Below are positions 11,377-23,751 of a DNA stretch of 64,000 bases, piece by piece. Under the pieces are notes generated by a model. That model was not told the origin of the DNA, did not search any database, and was given only the letters and a program-made list of their open reading frames with translations. Source of the stretch: Coprinus comatus (Eukaryota; Basidiomycota; Agaricomycetes; Agaricales; Agaricaceae); the NCBI GenBank assembly GCA_034638255.1, contig JAWPGT010000103.1:1-64000 (forward strand), read 5' to 3'. The first letter of the stretch is position 1; the number at the start of each line of letters is the position of its first letter. A program made the translations under genes and the position numbers.

Positions 11377-13225
11377 ATTTGCAGTATGTATGTATGTACT
11401 GTAGGCACTTGTCTGTGACTCTGTACTGAATTTGTAATTATATTTGTATGGTATGGTTATACAAGTCCAAATCTCTTCCCTCACTACCCAACGTTCCATT
11501 TTCGTAAACATCGTTCAAAAGTCAACCGTCAAAGCTCGTCGTCCCAGCTCTTCTCGTGTTTCATTAGCAAAAAATACACACAAACATATTCATATTTCCT
11601 CATCGACATCTGGCGGACCGGAGAGAAGTTAGAACCACATTTCTCTCTCAACAAACAAAACACAAACCTTCTATCCATACTCGAAGCCTGACGCGGACGA
11701 CCCATGAGAAATCTCGGCTGATAAACTTTTGTAATTTCAATTCGCCCTCCTCTACCATTCAAACTTTTACAATACCATTCCCCGATTTTAGACTTCATCA
11801 AAAAGTCAACCTACAAGTATACAACAGTAGAGTTCACTTTTGAAGAACGATTAATTCTTCAACCAATGATAAGGAAAGATACGCGGTAAGGATATTTTTG
11901 ATGGTCAAATTCATATATTGAAGGAACCGAGGGTTACATAGGTTTAATAAAATAAGATAATAATAAAAAGGGTGGGTAATTGAGTCACGAGAGGGAGGCA
12001 AAAAATGTGCCAGATATGAATTATAATGCCCGAATGAGCAAACGTACTTGTGAGCGTTCTCTTTCACAAGTAAATGTGCTTGTCCTGCTGCGAAAACAAT
12101 AGGGGAGCTGTATGTCATCATGATCGTTGTCAAGGTCATGATGTAGTTAATGTGGACGCCGTTACATTGTTTTTCCTTCAATATTTACCAGTAATGCGTA
12201 GACGTCAACGTGGTTACGTCGTCAACTCATTGTCCTCTTGTAAAGACCTTCTGTCTATAAGTGTGAAAAAATGATAAATCGCCTACATGTTTATATAAGT
12301 ACACATTATTCGTAACTTATACCACACACATTCCAACTACTTGTAATTTTTAAACAATACTTTTTATTGAACCAAAAAAAAAAAAAAACTAATAACAGTC
12401 TCAGACCTTCTTTTAACCCAAAGGCTTGAAAGTAAATTTCGCTATGCGGAAAAATGAACTTGTTTTCTATCATATGCAATTGTTGACTTTTAATTCAGTG
12501 TCTGGAAAAAATTATTCTCGTATAAAAAGTTGCCCGAGTTCAAACCGGGTGGATGTGTTGGTGGACCACAATTGGTATATTGTATGTCCCAATCTCCAAG
12601 CCATGCTTCCAAGGTGGCGATACTGACACTAACGGGTTTGGTCTTCAATTGTAGGCATTTGTGGCGCATAGTGTTGGGATCGTGATAGCCATATATATTT
12701 TCTATTTGGCGGAACATTGACAGAACATTGGCGGGACAGTGATCCTAGACTTTGCGGGATATTGCTTATGATAACTACTACTAACATTAACTAGCATCAA
12801 GAAGTAGTGAGGGTCGGATGTAGTAGACTAGGAGGTGTAAAGGCTGTTGATAGATAGTATGCTTAGAAATACTTTTCTAACTTCAGAAAATAACTTGGGG
12901 ATGGACCCGAACAGACTTTCAAATTGTCACCAATGATCATTATTGTTGGTGCACTTTACAAGTTAAACAAAACACATTGTTGTGGACTCGAAGTGAAATA
13001 TGCTAGTGCTACAAGTCTCTCAATTCGAGGTAGCAAAATGTAAATGATATATATATTGCACCCTAGATACGAGTGCATCCTAAACATGATAAAGATATGG
13101 TTAATCCGAATTTATTAGCAACTGTAACTGATAGTGACGGGATGTAGCAGGTCATTAGTGGGTATACCGTATAATTGGTGCTAGTGAACGGGCCCGCCAG
13201 ATCCCGCACACTCGAGACATGATGT
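11377..13225. other. Intergenic, no supported gene
   Basis: Short ORFs on both strands have no recognisable domains. A minus-strand ORF around 11834-12181 is hydrophobic at one end but starts from TTG and is AT-biased. A small stem with B-box-like GTTCAAACC occurs near 12540, but no matching A box was found. I see no gene. Confidence 0.5.
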
Positions 13226-13238
13226 AACCCCTAACCCT
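13226..13238 (-). promoter_or_regulatory. TTAGGG-like motif before F-box-like copy 2 (reverse)
   Basis: AACCCCTAACCCT on the plus strand reads AGGGTTAGGGGTT on the other. It is 83 bp upstream of the copy 2 ATG and opposite in orientation to the motifs at copies 1 and 3. Confidence 0.4.
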
Positions 13239-13320
13239 GCATGATGCGTGAGAGAGTTACCTAATAATTAATGATTAATTTGATGATTGTGAGGCTTGAG
13301 CATTCCGTCTGTTGCAATCG

Positions 13321-14422
13321 ATGGCTGCACTCCCACAGGAACTCTACGATCTCATTGTCTCACTCGTTCCAGACAATGTAAAGACTCTCAAGGCCATTTC
13401 TCTTTCATCTTCCATACTCTACCCATCCGCACAACGCCAACTCTATTACTCCTACCACCCAGACAGGTGGTCTCCTTACCAACTATTCACCGCACGCGAC
13501 TTTTCCCGTTTCATACACTTCCTGGAAGCAATCATTAAGAACCCAGCTCTTGCTACCTATGTCCATGAAATATCCTGCCCGCCCCGTCCTTTTGGACAAC
13601 GTTCGCTTACCTGGGTGGAACCCTTAGCCAGGGCAATACCCTTAACACCCAATCTCAAACTCTTGGAAATAGTTTCCAATGAAGGTCCATACACCGACCT
13701 TCTCAAATCTCTAGTAGAAAGCAACCTTATTCTCAAAGATTTTCAATGGAAATGGTTCGACCCAACTCCCGATCCAATCGACGTCCAACTCATGTCCACC
13801 TTTCTTTCTCACCAAACCCAACTTGATTCACTTTCTCTATACATGTCACCTATCACCATTCCAAAAGATTCATGTCCCAATCTCACTCAACTCATTACCA
13901 CATGTCAAAATGTACTTGATATCCTTCCTGGTAGACCTATACAAACGCTTTACCTCGATCCAGATGATCCTGCTCTTGAATCCATTAGTCGACATTCACC
14001 TACCGTTCAAGGCCTTCGTAACATTCGTTGTTTCTCTTTAGATATTGCGACAATGTTATCGAATGATATGTTACGTTTATTTCCCAATCTTGAAGTTCTT
14101 ACAACTGAAGTTGCAACGGTACGTTTTATTTTTTCTCAATATACTATTTCAATGTTAAAAGCATATATAATAGTTACAGAATCCACGCGATTACAATTTA
14201 ATCATTTCCCATTTTCCAAAACTCAAAACAATTCATTTCATTCAAAACACATCATTCTCGGAACAAGAAACAATGTCACATTTGTTATTCCATAATCTAC
14301 CAAAACTTCGAGCCGTTATCTGGGGACAGCTTCAGTTTAATTGTTGGTATTCCGATTTCCGGTCAACACCTGTTTTGATCAATTTGGAGCAAGTTGATGA
14401 GTGTATGAAGTTGGATGTGTGA
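13321..14422 (+). CDS. F-box-like protein, tandem copy 2
   Basis: Two exons, 13321-14118 and 14180-14422, give 346 aa with a GT..AG intron in phase 0. The ATG is fixed by alignment with copy 3 (both begin MAA-PQEL); the upstream extension starts at TTG. The N-terminus (LPQELYDLIVSLVPDNVKTL) is an F-box-like helix pair. The remainder has spaced leucine patterns (TQLDSLSLYMS, LRNIRCFSLDI, FPNLEVLTTEV) of the irregular leucine-rich type common in mushroom F-box proteins. It shares long, nearly identical stretches with pseudogene copy 1, so that duplication is recent. Likely an SCF substrate adaptor with unknown target; some members of this group lack a full F-box, so Skp1 binding is unproven. 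Confidence 0.82.
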
Positions 14423-14873
14423 ATACGATTTTTCTTCTTCTTATGCATTATCTGTATTGTATTTGTACTTAGTACTAGCTGGAGGAAAGATGGCTTCAAG
14501 AACACTATCGACAAGTATTCATAGTTGAAATTTCTCAAGGTTGATTCGTATTTTCATACATACCCGATAAGTTTAAATAATGCTATTATCAAAATCCAAA
14601 CAATAAATGAGTCGGAGAAAACACGAGATATCCTGAACAAAGACCAACATGAGTACTTAAGTAGAATTTAGAAATAAGCACAACAAACAACAAACCAAAA
14701 GCAAATGAAAGAAATAAAAAAGGGTATCCCAATTTAACGACAACCCCTAATGCTTCAATTTCCTGTTCAAACTACGCATACCGTATCATTGGCACGGTCA
14801 GTCAACCATGGTGAATATGAGTCTCGAGAATGTTGACGTTTCAACCACAGATTTCAAATATTTAGGATCATTT
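14423..14873. other. Intergenic between tandem copies 2 and 3
   Basis: AT-rich DNA with no ORF of interest. It probably holds the 3' end of copy 2 and the promoter of copy 3. Confidence 0.5.
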
Positions 14874-14885
14874 TAGGGTTAGGGG
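14874..14885 (+). promoter_or_regulatory. TTAGGG-like motif before F-box-like copy 3
   Basis: TAGGGTTAGGGG, identical to the motif at copy 1, lies 59 bp upstream of the MAAFPQEL ATG at 14944. Confidence 0.45.
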
Positions 14886-14943
14886 TGTGATGGGTGACCC
14901 TGAGTTGATTATAGATGTGTGTTGGTTTGTAGGTTATTCTCAA

Positions 14944-16070
14944 ATGGCTGCATTCCCACAGGAACTGTTCGACCTCATTGTCTCCCTCGTCCCAGACGAT
15001 GCAAGGACCCTAAACTCCATTGCGTTGTCATCCTCCATCTTATATCCATGTGCACAACGTCAACTCTTCCACTGCTACAGCCCAGACAGGTGGTCTCATC
15101 CGGGTTCACCTTGGTTATACACCGAGGCTCACTACACCACATTCATAGCCTTTCTGGAAACAATTATCACTCATCCTACCCTCGCTTCCTATGTTCATGA
15201 AATATCCTGTCCACCCCTTCCTTTCGAAAGACGTTCACCCACCTGGGTGGAGCCCCTGACCAGAGCAATACCCTTAATGCCCAATCTCAAACTCTTGACA
15301 ATACATACCGATGACGCACCATACGCTCCCCTTCTAACAGCCCTGGCAAAAAGTAACCTTGCTCTCGAAAGATTTCAATGGAATTGGTTTAACCAAAATC
15401 CCGATTTAAATGACACCCAACTCATGTCCACCTTCCTCTCCCATCAAACCCAACTTCGCTCACTTTCTCTATACATGAATCATGTCACCATACCCACAGA
15501 TGCATGCCCCAATGTCACTCAACTCGCTACATATTGTGATAATCTGCTTACTATGCTTCCGGGTCGACCCATTGATACTCTTTACCTGGATCCAGACGAT
15601 CCTACTCTCGAATTCATCGGCATCGATTCATCTATTCTACTTGGTCTTCAGAACATTCGTCGTCTATCTTTAGGAATTTCTACTATGTGGGCGAAAGACC
15701 TATTATGTCTATTTCCTAATCTTGAAGTTCTAACAACACAAATTGGAACGGTATGTTATTTTACATAACATTTTTTTGTTTTTGTTTTTTTTTGGCTCAA
15801 TACAAATATATACTTCATTTATAACAGAATCCACGCGATTATCATCTTATCGTATCCCACTTTCCAAATCTAACGACAATCCATTTCACTCAACGTACTT
15901 CATTCTCAGAACAAGGAATGATGTCAACTTGGTTATTTAAAGGTTTACCAAAACTTCGAAATGTTATATGGGGGCGGGTTCAGTTTGATTGTTGGTGTCC
16001 TTGTTCGAAACCTGTTTCACTTACCCGTGAACAGGTTGATGAACGTATGAAATTGTTGGTTGTAACATAA
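14944..16070 (+). CDS. F-box-like protein, tandem copy 3
   Basis: Exons 14944-15750 and 15828-16070 give 349 aa. Both exons align with copy 2, and the second exon is exactly 243 nt in both. An in-frame ATG at 14890 would add 18 residues, but the paralogues start at MAAFPQEL, so 14944 is preferred. The F-box-like segment is FPQELFDLIVSLVPDDARTL. Leucine-patterned segments follow, including LRSLSLYMN and FPNLEVLTTQI. It is clearly more diverged than copies 1 and 2 are from each other, so it marks the older duplication. No disabling change is seen. Target and expression are unknown. Confidence 0.82.
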
Positions 16071-16672
16071 ACGTAAACTTTTTTTACTACGTCTGTATGT
16101 ATGTACATACCCCTGCATACCCCCGGAAATATATCGCAATGCTATGACCCACATAATCCATACAACATCCATTACATCTGAAAGGAGCTCGAACTCACAG
16201 AAAATAATCGAATGTACATGAATAATCATATTCTCTGTCGTACCATATTCCTTCATTCCCTTCCACTACATTCCCGTCAGTCTTATGCACTATAAATACA
16301 AAAGCAATAGTACTCGAACGGAATATTAGGTGTAGTAGCAGGGGCAGCTGCGTCTGTTATTGGATTTTCTTACTCTTGTGTCCAAGGAACAGCACCTGAT
16401 CGGATAACGAAAAACGCAATTTGGTGGTTACATGTGATCATAAGTTATCTACTTTGCAATGTCTCTTCTACTAAATGGTATAATTTTACCAGATAAAAGG
16501 TGACCTAGGTAGTTTCAATGACTTGTGTACCAAGGTATAGATACTACCACAGACTACAACACATTTTCAACATATTCCACTGCTATATTTCGTCCAACAT
16601 TAACACCCCACAAGGGGATATATAATTATACGATTCCAAACACTATAAATTATGTACACTGAGGATAATAAA
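16071..16672. other. Intergenic; short coding-like remnant
   Basis: On the plus strand 16319-16500 reads as an open stretch without a start codon (GVVAGAAASVIGFSYSC), with a small-residue hydrophobic helix. It may be a relic exon of a membrane or secreted protein, or chance. Otherwise this is 3'-flanking sequence of two convergent genes. Confidence 0.3.
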
Positions 16673-19075
16673 CTAATCTGTGTGTACATACGGTTTGACA
16701 ATCATCGGCATCTGAACACTATTCTCAGGATCACTCAACAATATAGGTCTTTGAACAAGACCAGGCATTTTCCCAATTTCATTGACATCAACAGCCAACT
16801 CGAATTCAAATGCCCTCACTAACGTAAACAACAACGCTTTTGCCCTGATAAAAAAAAATGTATGTTTCCGTTAATTGTGTACTGTTGTAATGTGATAAGT
16901 AAAAAAAAAAAAGTTACTCACTCGACTAAAGCAAATCTGTAACCTATACACGCTCTAGGTCCTCCAAGGAATGTAAGAAGGTTTCCCCAAAGTCCTGGAA
17001 TTTTTCCAGCTCCTTCAGGTATAGATTTCCACCTGTCAGGTTTAAATTCATTTGCATCAGGACCCCAATGTTCTTCGGATCGGTTGACGGCAAGTATAGG
17101 GATCGTGATGGGTTGTCCACTGCGTATACTGTATCGAACAAAAAAAAATCACATTGCAATTAGAAAATTGTTGAAATCCGAACAACGAGAGAGAGAGAGA
17201 ACGTACACAATTGAATTTCTGACTCTTCCATTCTTGTCAACAAATGGTTTGTCCAAAGGCAATACATCATCGTTCACAGCACGTTTGGATACCGAATGCA
17301 GAGGAGGGTGTAATCGTAAAGTTTCGCGTATTACAAATTCGAGATATTGAAGACTGTTCAGTTCGTCCATGGTTGGGTTCTCCGTCGCAATCGTGTATAG
17401 TTCCTCTCTTAGCTTGGTTTGTACGGTTTTATCAAGACACATTGCATATAGTGCCCATGTAGTTGCGGTGCTAAAGTCTAATGTTAGAAGATGAATGTGT
17501 GGTGCACCGTGATATTGCTCATACCTAGTCGTTTCGTGGCCAGTAGACAAGAACGTCGGAATCTCTGTATGAATAATAGTTCAGAAACTCAATAAATGTT
17601 AAAAAAAAAAGTAAACAAAGACTCACGAGCAATAACATCCTTATCATTCATCCTCTGAGATTCCGTAACGTGGGATCCATATTCGCCTTGACCAACAATG
17701 ACAATAAATCCCTGCTCTTAAATTTATCTTTTACATTCCTTCCATCATCCTCTGCTAATATCACCTTGCTCTCTTCCAAAAGTCTCCATCCGATTTTATC
17801 CATTATGACACGAGCTTGCTTGATTTTTGCCTCATACGGCTGGTTACATGGGGTTAACAAATAGGAAGTGGGTATGAAGATTGTGAAAAATAGGACGTAC
17901 AATCAATGTTGCCACTTTACCAAACAAGTCTATTAAAAGCATCATTATGGGCAAGCGACGTCCTTTGGTATCATTGAATATAGCTCGGAAAATTTCATCC
18001 AGTTCATTCTCTTGGCCAGCTAAAGTATTGAATTTGTAATGGAAACCTGCATGGATGGTCATATTGGAGATGAGGAATAAATGTTGAGATTTATGGATGG
18101 TAAGATGTACCTGCTAGACCAATTACATCCAACGTCATCTTGCTTAAGTCAGATAAAACGTCGAGACGTTTTGAGTTAGTTTCTGAAGGAAGCTTCTTTC
18201 CTTGGGAACCCTCGTTGATCTCTTTGATCCAAACATCTCTCAACTATGTGACGAATTTAGTACATACTAGGCGATCGGTTGGGAAGCATCTTAAACTCAC
18301 CTCAAGTGATTTCTCAACAAAGATCTCTGTCAAATCTCGTACTTGGGAAGGGCCGAAAGCAGGGTTCTACTTTCCATGAGCATACAACATGTCGTAATAT
18401 TGTAGAAATACGAACCATAATTTTACGCTAAATAGTAATCGGAATCATAATAATCAGTTGATGTTGAAGTCAATGTTGGGAACTATTTTCACATACCTGT
18501 TGACGGTGTTGGTCATTCACTACAGACAATACGCCTATGAGATGAATTAGTATCTCTATTGCTTTTCTTTGATCGAAAATATATGAGGGTAGAATAATCT
18601 AAAAACAAAGACTTACCGTTCCCCAAAAATTGTTGTAAGAACGACCTCATCGAGTCCGGTGGATGATAAGTCTGGGTGTTCATCATAACATGATTAAGGG
18701 CTTTCAGATCCGTGGTATAGATCCGTGATAGCTGAATATACGATACAACAAGGCAGAGTCAATATCAACAAAGAATTTCCACATTCTTGAGCAGAACAAA
18801 CTTACTCCAAGAAAGCCATTATACTTGAACGTCTTTCCAAATTTCGCTATCCACCTTTCATACGTTGCTGTACTATCAGTTCCCAAGATTTCCTTCATAT
18901 TGCCATGTAAGAAACTGGGATTTTGTGGACCTGGTAGATCTTTTAAGGGGTTGAAGAGGTATTCTTCCCAGATGAAAACGCTTGTTTTGTATACCCCATA
19001 AGCCAGCAGTGTCAATGCCAGAGGAGTAATTAGGTTTGTCGTTGTGTGAAGTGTTTGAGTGAGTACAGTAGACAT
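16673..19075 (-). pseudogene. Cytochrome P450, copy 1, with a one-base frameshift
   Basis: About twelve small exons correspond to the intact paralogues at 29537 and 32322. Features run in order: an N-terminal membrane anchor ([20 protein letters not shown]), a proline hinge (LPGPQNPSF), the I-helix FLSTGHETTS, the K-helix ETLRLH and the heme loop [13 protein letters not shown] with its axial Cys. The gene ends at TAG 16673-16675. At 17660-17668 one nucleotide is missing relative to copy 2 (tacggaatctc against taccagagtctc). This shifts frame before the I-helix, so a straight read would lose the oxygen- and heme-binding regions. All other splice sites looked intact. The loss is either recent inactivation or an assembly error. 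P450s of this kind are ER-bound monooxygenases; I did not assign a CYP family. Confidence 0.75.
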
Positions 19076-19122
19076 ACTCTAGGTGAGTTTTTTGATGAAT
19101 GATAGGAGAAAACTAATAGCTC

Positions 19123-19130
19123 CTTAAATA
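19123..19130 (-). promoter_or_regulatory. TATA-like box of P450 copy 1
   Basis: TATTTAAG on the minus strand lies ~48 bp upstream of the ATG in the context aacaggTATTTAAGGa. The same context precedes P450 copy 2, so the duplication included the core promoter. Confidence 0.6.
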
Positions 19131-20475
19131 CCTGTTTTGTTGCAGCGGAACCGTCCATGATGGCCATTTTCAGTGACTCAAAGATATATATCAAGCGATG
19201 AGCACTGCTAGTTAGTCACGGTGGGGCCACGGAACGAAGCCGCGAGTCATTTCAGGTATTTCAAACAGAAACAAAGTGTGTTGCAGAAGTTGATAAATTC
19301 GGGGAATCCCGAAATAAGAAGCTGAGTTGATCTTCTAGTCGGGTAACATGCCGGGGTAGACGCAATTTATGTCACTCCGGAAGCCACAGTAATGACACCG
19401 ATTCCGGAGTCCGGACTGGTTCTCCGTGTGATACCTCCAGTGTCATAAATCGAAGAAACCTGCTGAAAACTATGCACCTCCAAATGCACTCACAAGATAA
19501 ATTGCATATAAATGAAAGCATATCCATATCACAGAAATGACATCGATTTACAACCTCCTATCCTTCTCGATTTTCATATCTATTATTATTCTCTTGAGAA
19601 TCCCCTAGTTGTCGGGTTCCTTGACCGCATTATTATGTTCCAATGCCTCCATGACGCCGCTATCCTCGGAATCAGAGGGTGGTTGGGAATCATCGCTTCT
19701 ACATGCATAGCCTAACAAGTCACAGGTTGAACTATGTTGAGAGTTTAAACACTACAAGTTCGCAAAATCTTATTTCAAGTTTATGCGATCCGTCGATAAT
19801 ACCAATTTCGTCGTTGGGTTTTGTCAATGGGGAGGGTAGGCTTGTCCCCCAGAACCGGGGGCGTAGATATTAACATATTGCCGTACCTCCTTCCCCCAAC
19901 TTGTACGTACACTCTAATGGTAGCAGATGGATTCGGTAATAGTGTGATGACTCGCCTTTTTTGTATATCGTCAGTAAAAACCGCAAACACATCCCCCACA
20001 ACCGGAATCGTCTCAATGCACTGGCGAGCAACTAGTAGCACACTACTCGCTGCATTAAACACTGTTTAAGTAAAGGGTCTATTGCTACTCAAAATATCAA
20101 GGACAATATCAATAAATCATAACCCTTTGAATAGAACTGTCGACTTTGTAGTCGAGATTCAGTAACCAATGCTAAGTTTTCTTTGTTCCTAGTGTTAACT
20201 TTGAATATCCAATAACAATTCAGAAAGAGCAGAATCCTTTCCCATAGGTTGTTGTCCTAATTTGATACCAGCTGGAACTTCTTCTTCACCTTCGTTTAAT
20301 CCCATCATATTGTCGGAATCCGTAGTGTACTACTACGTACCAATGTTTCCTAGATTCATCACATTCCTCCTCCTCCGTTTCGTTCTCCTCTACTAATACC
20401 AAAAGAGGGGTCTATTATGAACCGGCACCTTCATCCTCTTCCCATTCACTCCAAGGATTACCACAAGTAGGCTCC
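19131..20475. other. Intergenic, no clear gene
   Basis: The P450 promoter occupies the left part; a conserved piece (cggttccg..gcaa) is shared with the promoter of P450 copy 2. A minus-strand ORF at 19781-20062 (93 aa, with ETIPVVGDVFAVFTDD) is unrecognised and is probably a fragment or chance. Confidence 0.45.
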
Positions 20476-21870
20476 CTAATCCTCTCCTCCAAAGTCCCAA
20501 ACATCTAGGGCCGTGCCGTCATTCCTATCACTAGCAGCAACGCACCATCTACCTTCAAAAACAACTTGCCAAACCCCAGTAACGCCTGTCAACAAATCTC
20601 TCGCAACAGACCCATCTCTAATATTCCACATCCTCAATTTCCCATCACTTCCGCTCAACACTTTGAACTCGTCATGCTGAAAGCAAGTTACAGCTCCCGT
20701 ATGACCTATCAATACATGCTTTAGTTCTCCTGTGTCTGGATCCCAGATCCTTAATGTTGCATCTGCTGCTGCTGAAACGAGATGGGAAGGTGATAAAGCT
20801 AAGAGCCCAACGAGCGACGTGTGACCCGTTAATGTGTATTGACATTGTCTGGTTCGTAAATTCCAAACGCGAATCGTTGAATCCATCGATCCTGAATATG
20901 CCTGATGTCTGTCCATGTCAAGAACAATGCTATAGACTATAAACATTATAATGTAGCAGCGTGTTCTCAGTAATTAACTTTAAAACCAGGAATAATAGAG
21001 GAAAAACTCACTTTTTTGAGTATGTCCAATTAGCACCCATTTGCATTCTCCAGTGATGATATCCCAAACGCGCACTGTACAATCATAACTTCCTGAAACT
21101 AATGTTCTACCTCTCGCAGCTAATGCTCTAACAGCATGATCATGTCCTTGGAGGTGTTTTAGATAATATGGATTATCCCCAGAATCCTTAAAGTCAAATA
21201 TATAAGCAAAACCCACTGAAATGATTAGTAAATTAAAACGTACATCAATAAATTCACCTTCCTCTATTCCAGGAGACCTATACTCTGGCTCACTAGGCTT
21301 AGGTAAAGTCCAAACTCTAAGTGAATGATCCCTGCTACCCGAAACAATCAACGGTCTATCTGGCCAGTTCTCTCTTGTGACAACACCCATCTCCTGTACC
21401 ACCTGTACCATCTCCGGATTCACAATGGAAATACACCTAACAGTGCTGGTGTGACCACCAAACACATGCGTACATTTCCCACTACACAAATCCCAAATCC
21501 TAACAGTTCTATCCGTTGATCCACTAACAAGAGTATCGTTAGTTACGGCTAAAGCCCATACACCTCCTTCATGGCCTTCGAGTGAATAAATTAATTCGCC
21601 TGTGGTTGGTGAATAAACATGAATAGAATTATCGTCTGATGCTGAGATGATTCGGCCATGGGAGAACAGAAGACAGGTAACAACCGATGAACCATGTGCG
21701 GGGAAACTGATGTGCTTGGGGTTCTCGTTGTTTACCCACCGTGTGTGATGTGGTATATCTGGAGATAAGTTCAATAGTCCTGTAGAGGTCATTACGATGG
21801 TCGTGGTAGTTGCGGGGTTGAAGGGTAGATGATGGCAAAACAGGAATGTATGACATATGCAATCGGTCAT
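20476..21870 (-). CDS. Cdc4-like eight-bladed WD40 protein lacking a visible F-box
   Basis: Eight WD40 units can be counted, starting with HGSSVVTCLLFSHGRIISA and ending with GVWQVVFEGRWCVAASDR. Typical blade ends include IHVYS, VRIWD, LRVW, VRVWD, IRVWN, LRIWD and LRMWN. The order and wording match Cdc4/Pop-type SCF receptors, whose propeller binds phosphorylated targets. One intron (21011-20937) is certain; a 42-nt in-frame intron near 21240 is possible. The ATG is at 21870, with another at 21792. In Cdc4 a Skp1-binding F-box and a long N-terminal region precede the propeller. Here only ~50 residues precede blade 1 and no F-box is seen. It may be a partial duplicate, or an upstream exon may be missed. 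Nuclear phosphodegron binding without ligase coupling would be the expected activity. Confidence 0.8.
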
Positions 21871-22495
21871 TGACGGACGTCCGGGATCTCAGATCTTATT
21901 ATAATTAGTGATCGATTGATCCCTTGTTTGTGCGGCTCGGCAGTCAAAGATTACGGTTATACTCCATTACTTACCATGGCTGGGGTTATAAGAAGAAGTA
22001 TTTGTATAGTATCTGATTGTTGTACTTATGTGTATATATTTTCACACAATTTAACTGTAATAGAGTACCTCGGGGTTCTATTCTAAACATGACATCTCGC
22101 AAGTATACATTCTTCAAGGTCAGAGGATATGAGAAATGTGTCTTGAGCCCGATGGCCCTGTTCTCGGCGAACAACCGTGAATGGTGGTTCAGAATTATAC
22201 TCCATTACAACTGGAATAAGGAGGGCAACACATAATGAGTCTGGAAAACGGTTATACAAGTCGTAAGTGGAGCGTTGCTGGAGAATACGCTGTAAGCCTA
22301 CCTCCTGAACATGTTTTGGCAATTTGTGTTTCTGATATCACCACCTTCGAGGTGTGTTGGTTCAAATACACGAATTTCTACTCGTCAATTCTACAGTTAC
22401 GTTGTACATATCCTTGTTACCATGGCTGGTCAGGACTCACAATGAACTACCGTGGTACCGATAAGACATTCTACATCGCTAAGTACCGCGAAACA
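21871..22495. other. Intergenic, no supported gene
   Basis: Short overlapping ORFs on both strands (21986-22322, 22235-22546) have no recognisable motif. Confidence 0.45.
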
Positions 22496-23491
22496 TTACA
22501 TTTCAGCCACAAAAACAATCCTTCCATGACTATAATAACTGAATGAATCAGATAACCCTTTCGCTGCTTTAACAATCCAAATAAGATCGATAATAGCCCA
22601 TGCGAGAGCATAGTCGTAGACGAATCGGGGAATATAGGGACGATAAGAGACGATTGACCATAATGCCCAATCAATTGCAACAGCAACAGGAAGGTCTCCA
22701 CCATTTGAGCAAAATGTGTAGATTGCATTCGTGGTTCGTCGAATGAAAACCTAGAAGAAAGTGAATTAATATAAGTGTAGAGTGTTGATTCTAGTTTTGC
22801 AACGTACATATAATGAAAGGAAGATCAATATAACTACTAACTGCATAAGATCTCGTTCGTAACGGAATAGGGTGTAAATGATTTCGAATATGGTATAGAC
22901 CAAAAGCATTGCAGACCACACGACGAAAGGGGAGATAGGCCATTTCACAGAGATCTTAAACCATTCCGTGATATTGTCAACACTGTTAGAAGGTTTCTTG
23001 GTAATGAAGTAGATGTTCTGATATACAACTTTTATGAATAAAGCAGGAGGTGACGTTGAATTGACGTACTGCTAGTGGAATCACTACGAGCAAAGGGCGG
23101 AATAGTACTAGAGATGAGATATTAATTTCAAGCTAGGTATCTCATATACAGCAGACGAACCAGAAATGAGACCCCAAGTGCAGCACAAGACAGTCAGGAT
23201 GGTAAGGAAGGGAAATCCCCACGAAAGGCCGTTTAATATGATACGTTTGCCATTGGGGGAGTACTGGTAGACAACAGCACCAAAGAGGAGATTGTTAATT
23301 GGAATCCATATGATGAAAGTCCATTTGGGTATAGTATTGCGAAAGAGGGTGAAGATACTGGAGGTTATAAAAAGGACATATGAAATAAGATTGGTGAGCC
23401 TAAGAAGATCATCTTTCAAAGTATTTTCCGTGGCTGAGGTCGGTATTGCCGTTGTCGAAGTCGGAGCTGTTGTTGTCGAAGTGTCTGCCAT
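22496..23491 (-). CDS. Multi-pass membrane protein A (uncharacterised family)
   Basis: Several exons encode a protein homologous to membrane protein B (35009-36145). Exon 1 starts at ATG 23491 with a Thr/Ser-rich leader, then two hydrophobic helices and the motif WTFIIWIPINNLLFGAVVYQ, followed by GKRIILNGLSWGFP. A middle exon carries NIYFITKK and VKWPISPFVVW. The last exon carries GDLPVAVAIDWALWSIV and ends VFVAEM, stop 22496-22498. The same order of motifs occurs in protein B, which supports the splicing. Six or seven membrane segments are predicted by eye. W.F.IW..IN motifs are loosely reminiscent of TspO/MBR-type proteins, but I would not assign that family. The exon 1/2 junction is uncertain. 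A transposable element sits 261 bp upstream. Confidence 0.72.
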
Positions 23492-23751
23492 CGTTGATGC
23501 GGATATTTGTGAAGTTGGTGAATGAGAGAGAAATCGGGGAACTTCGGCGGAAGGTTTGCGACATTAAGTAGAATGTTATTGACACGTTGATGAAACCTGG
23601 GTTGGCCTCCTTAAGGCGTGGCATCATGGGAGTGATCAGTACTCCAGATACAAGTTAGTCCACCAACAAAGATACGATAGGGTGTGTTGTTGCTTTCGTG
23701 TCACCACGTCCATGATTGAATATTGAATATTTACGTTTAGTACTGGATATA

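Noticed and set aside
12480..12600. Second tRNA-like or B-box sequence near GTTCAAACC
   Set aside because: No A box at proper spacing and no cloverleaf stems.
16319..16500. Open hydrophobic stretch GVVAGAAASVIG
   Set aside because: No start codon or splice partner found; kept only as a possible relic.
22235..22546. 103-aa plus-strand ORF
   Set aside because: It overlaps the last exon of membrane protein A on the other strand and shows no domain.
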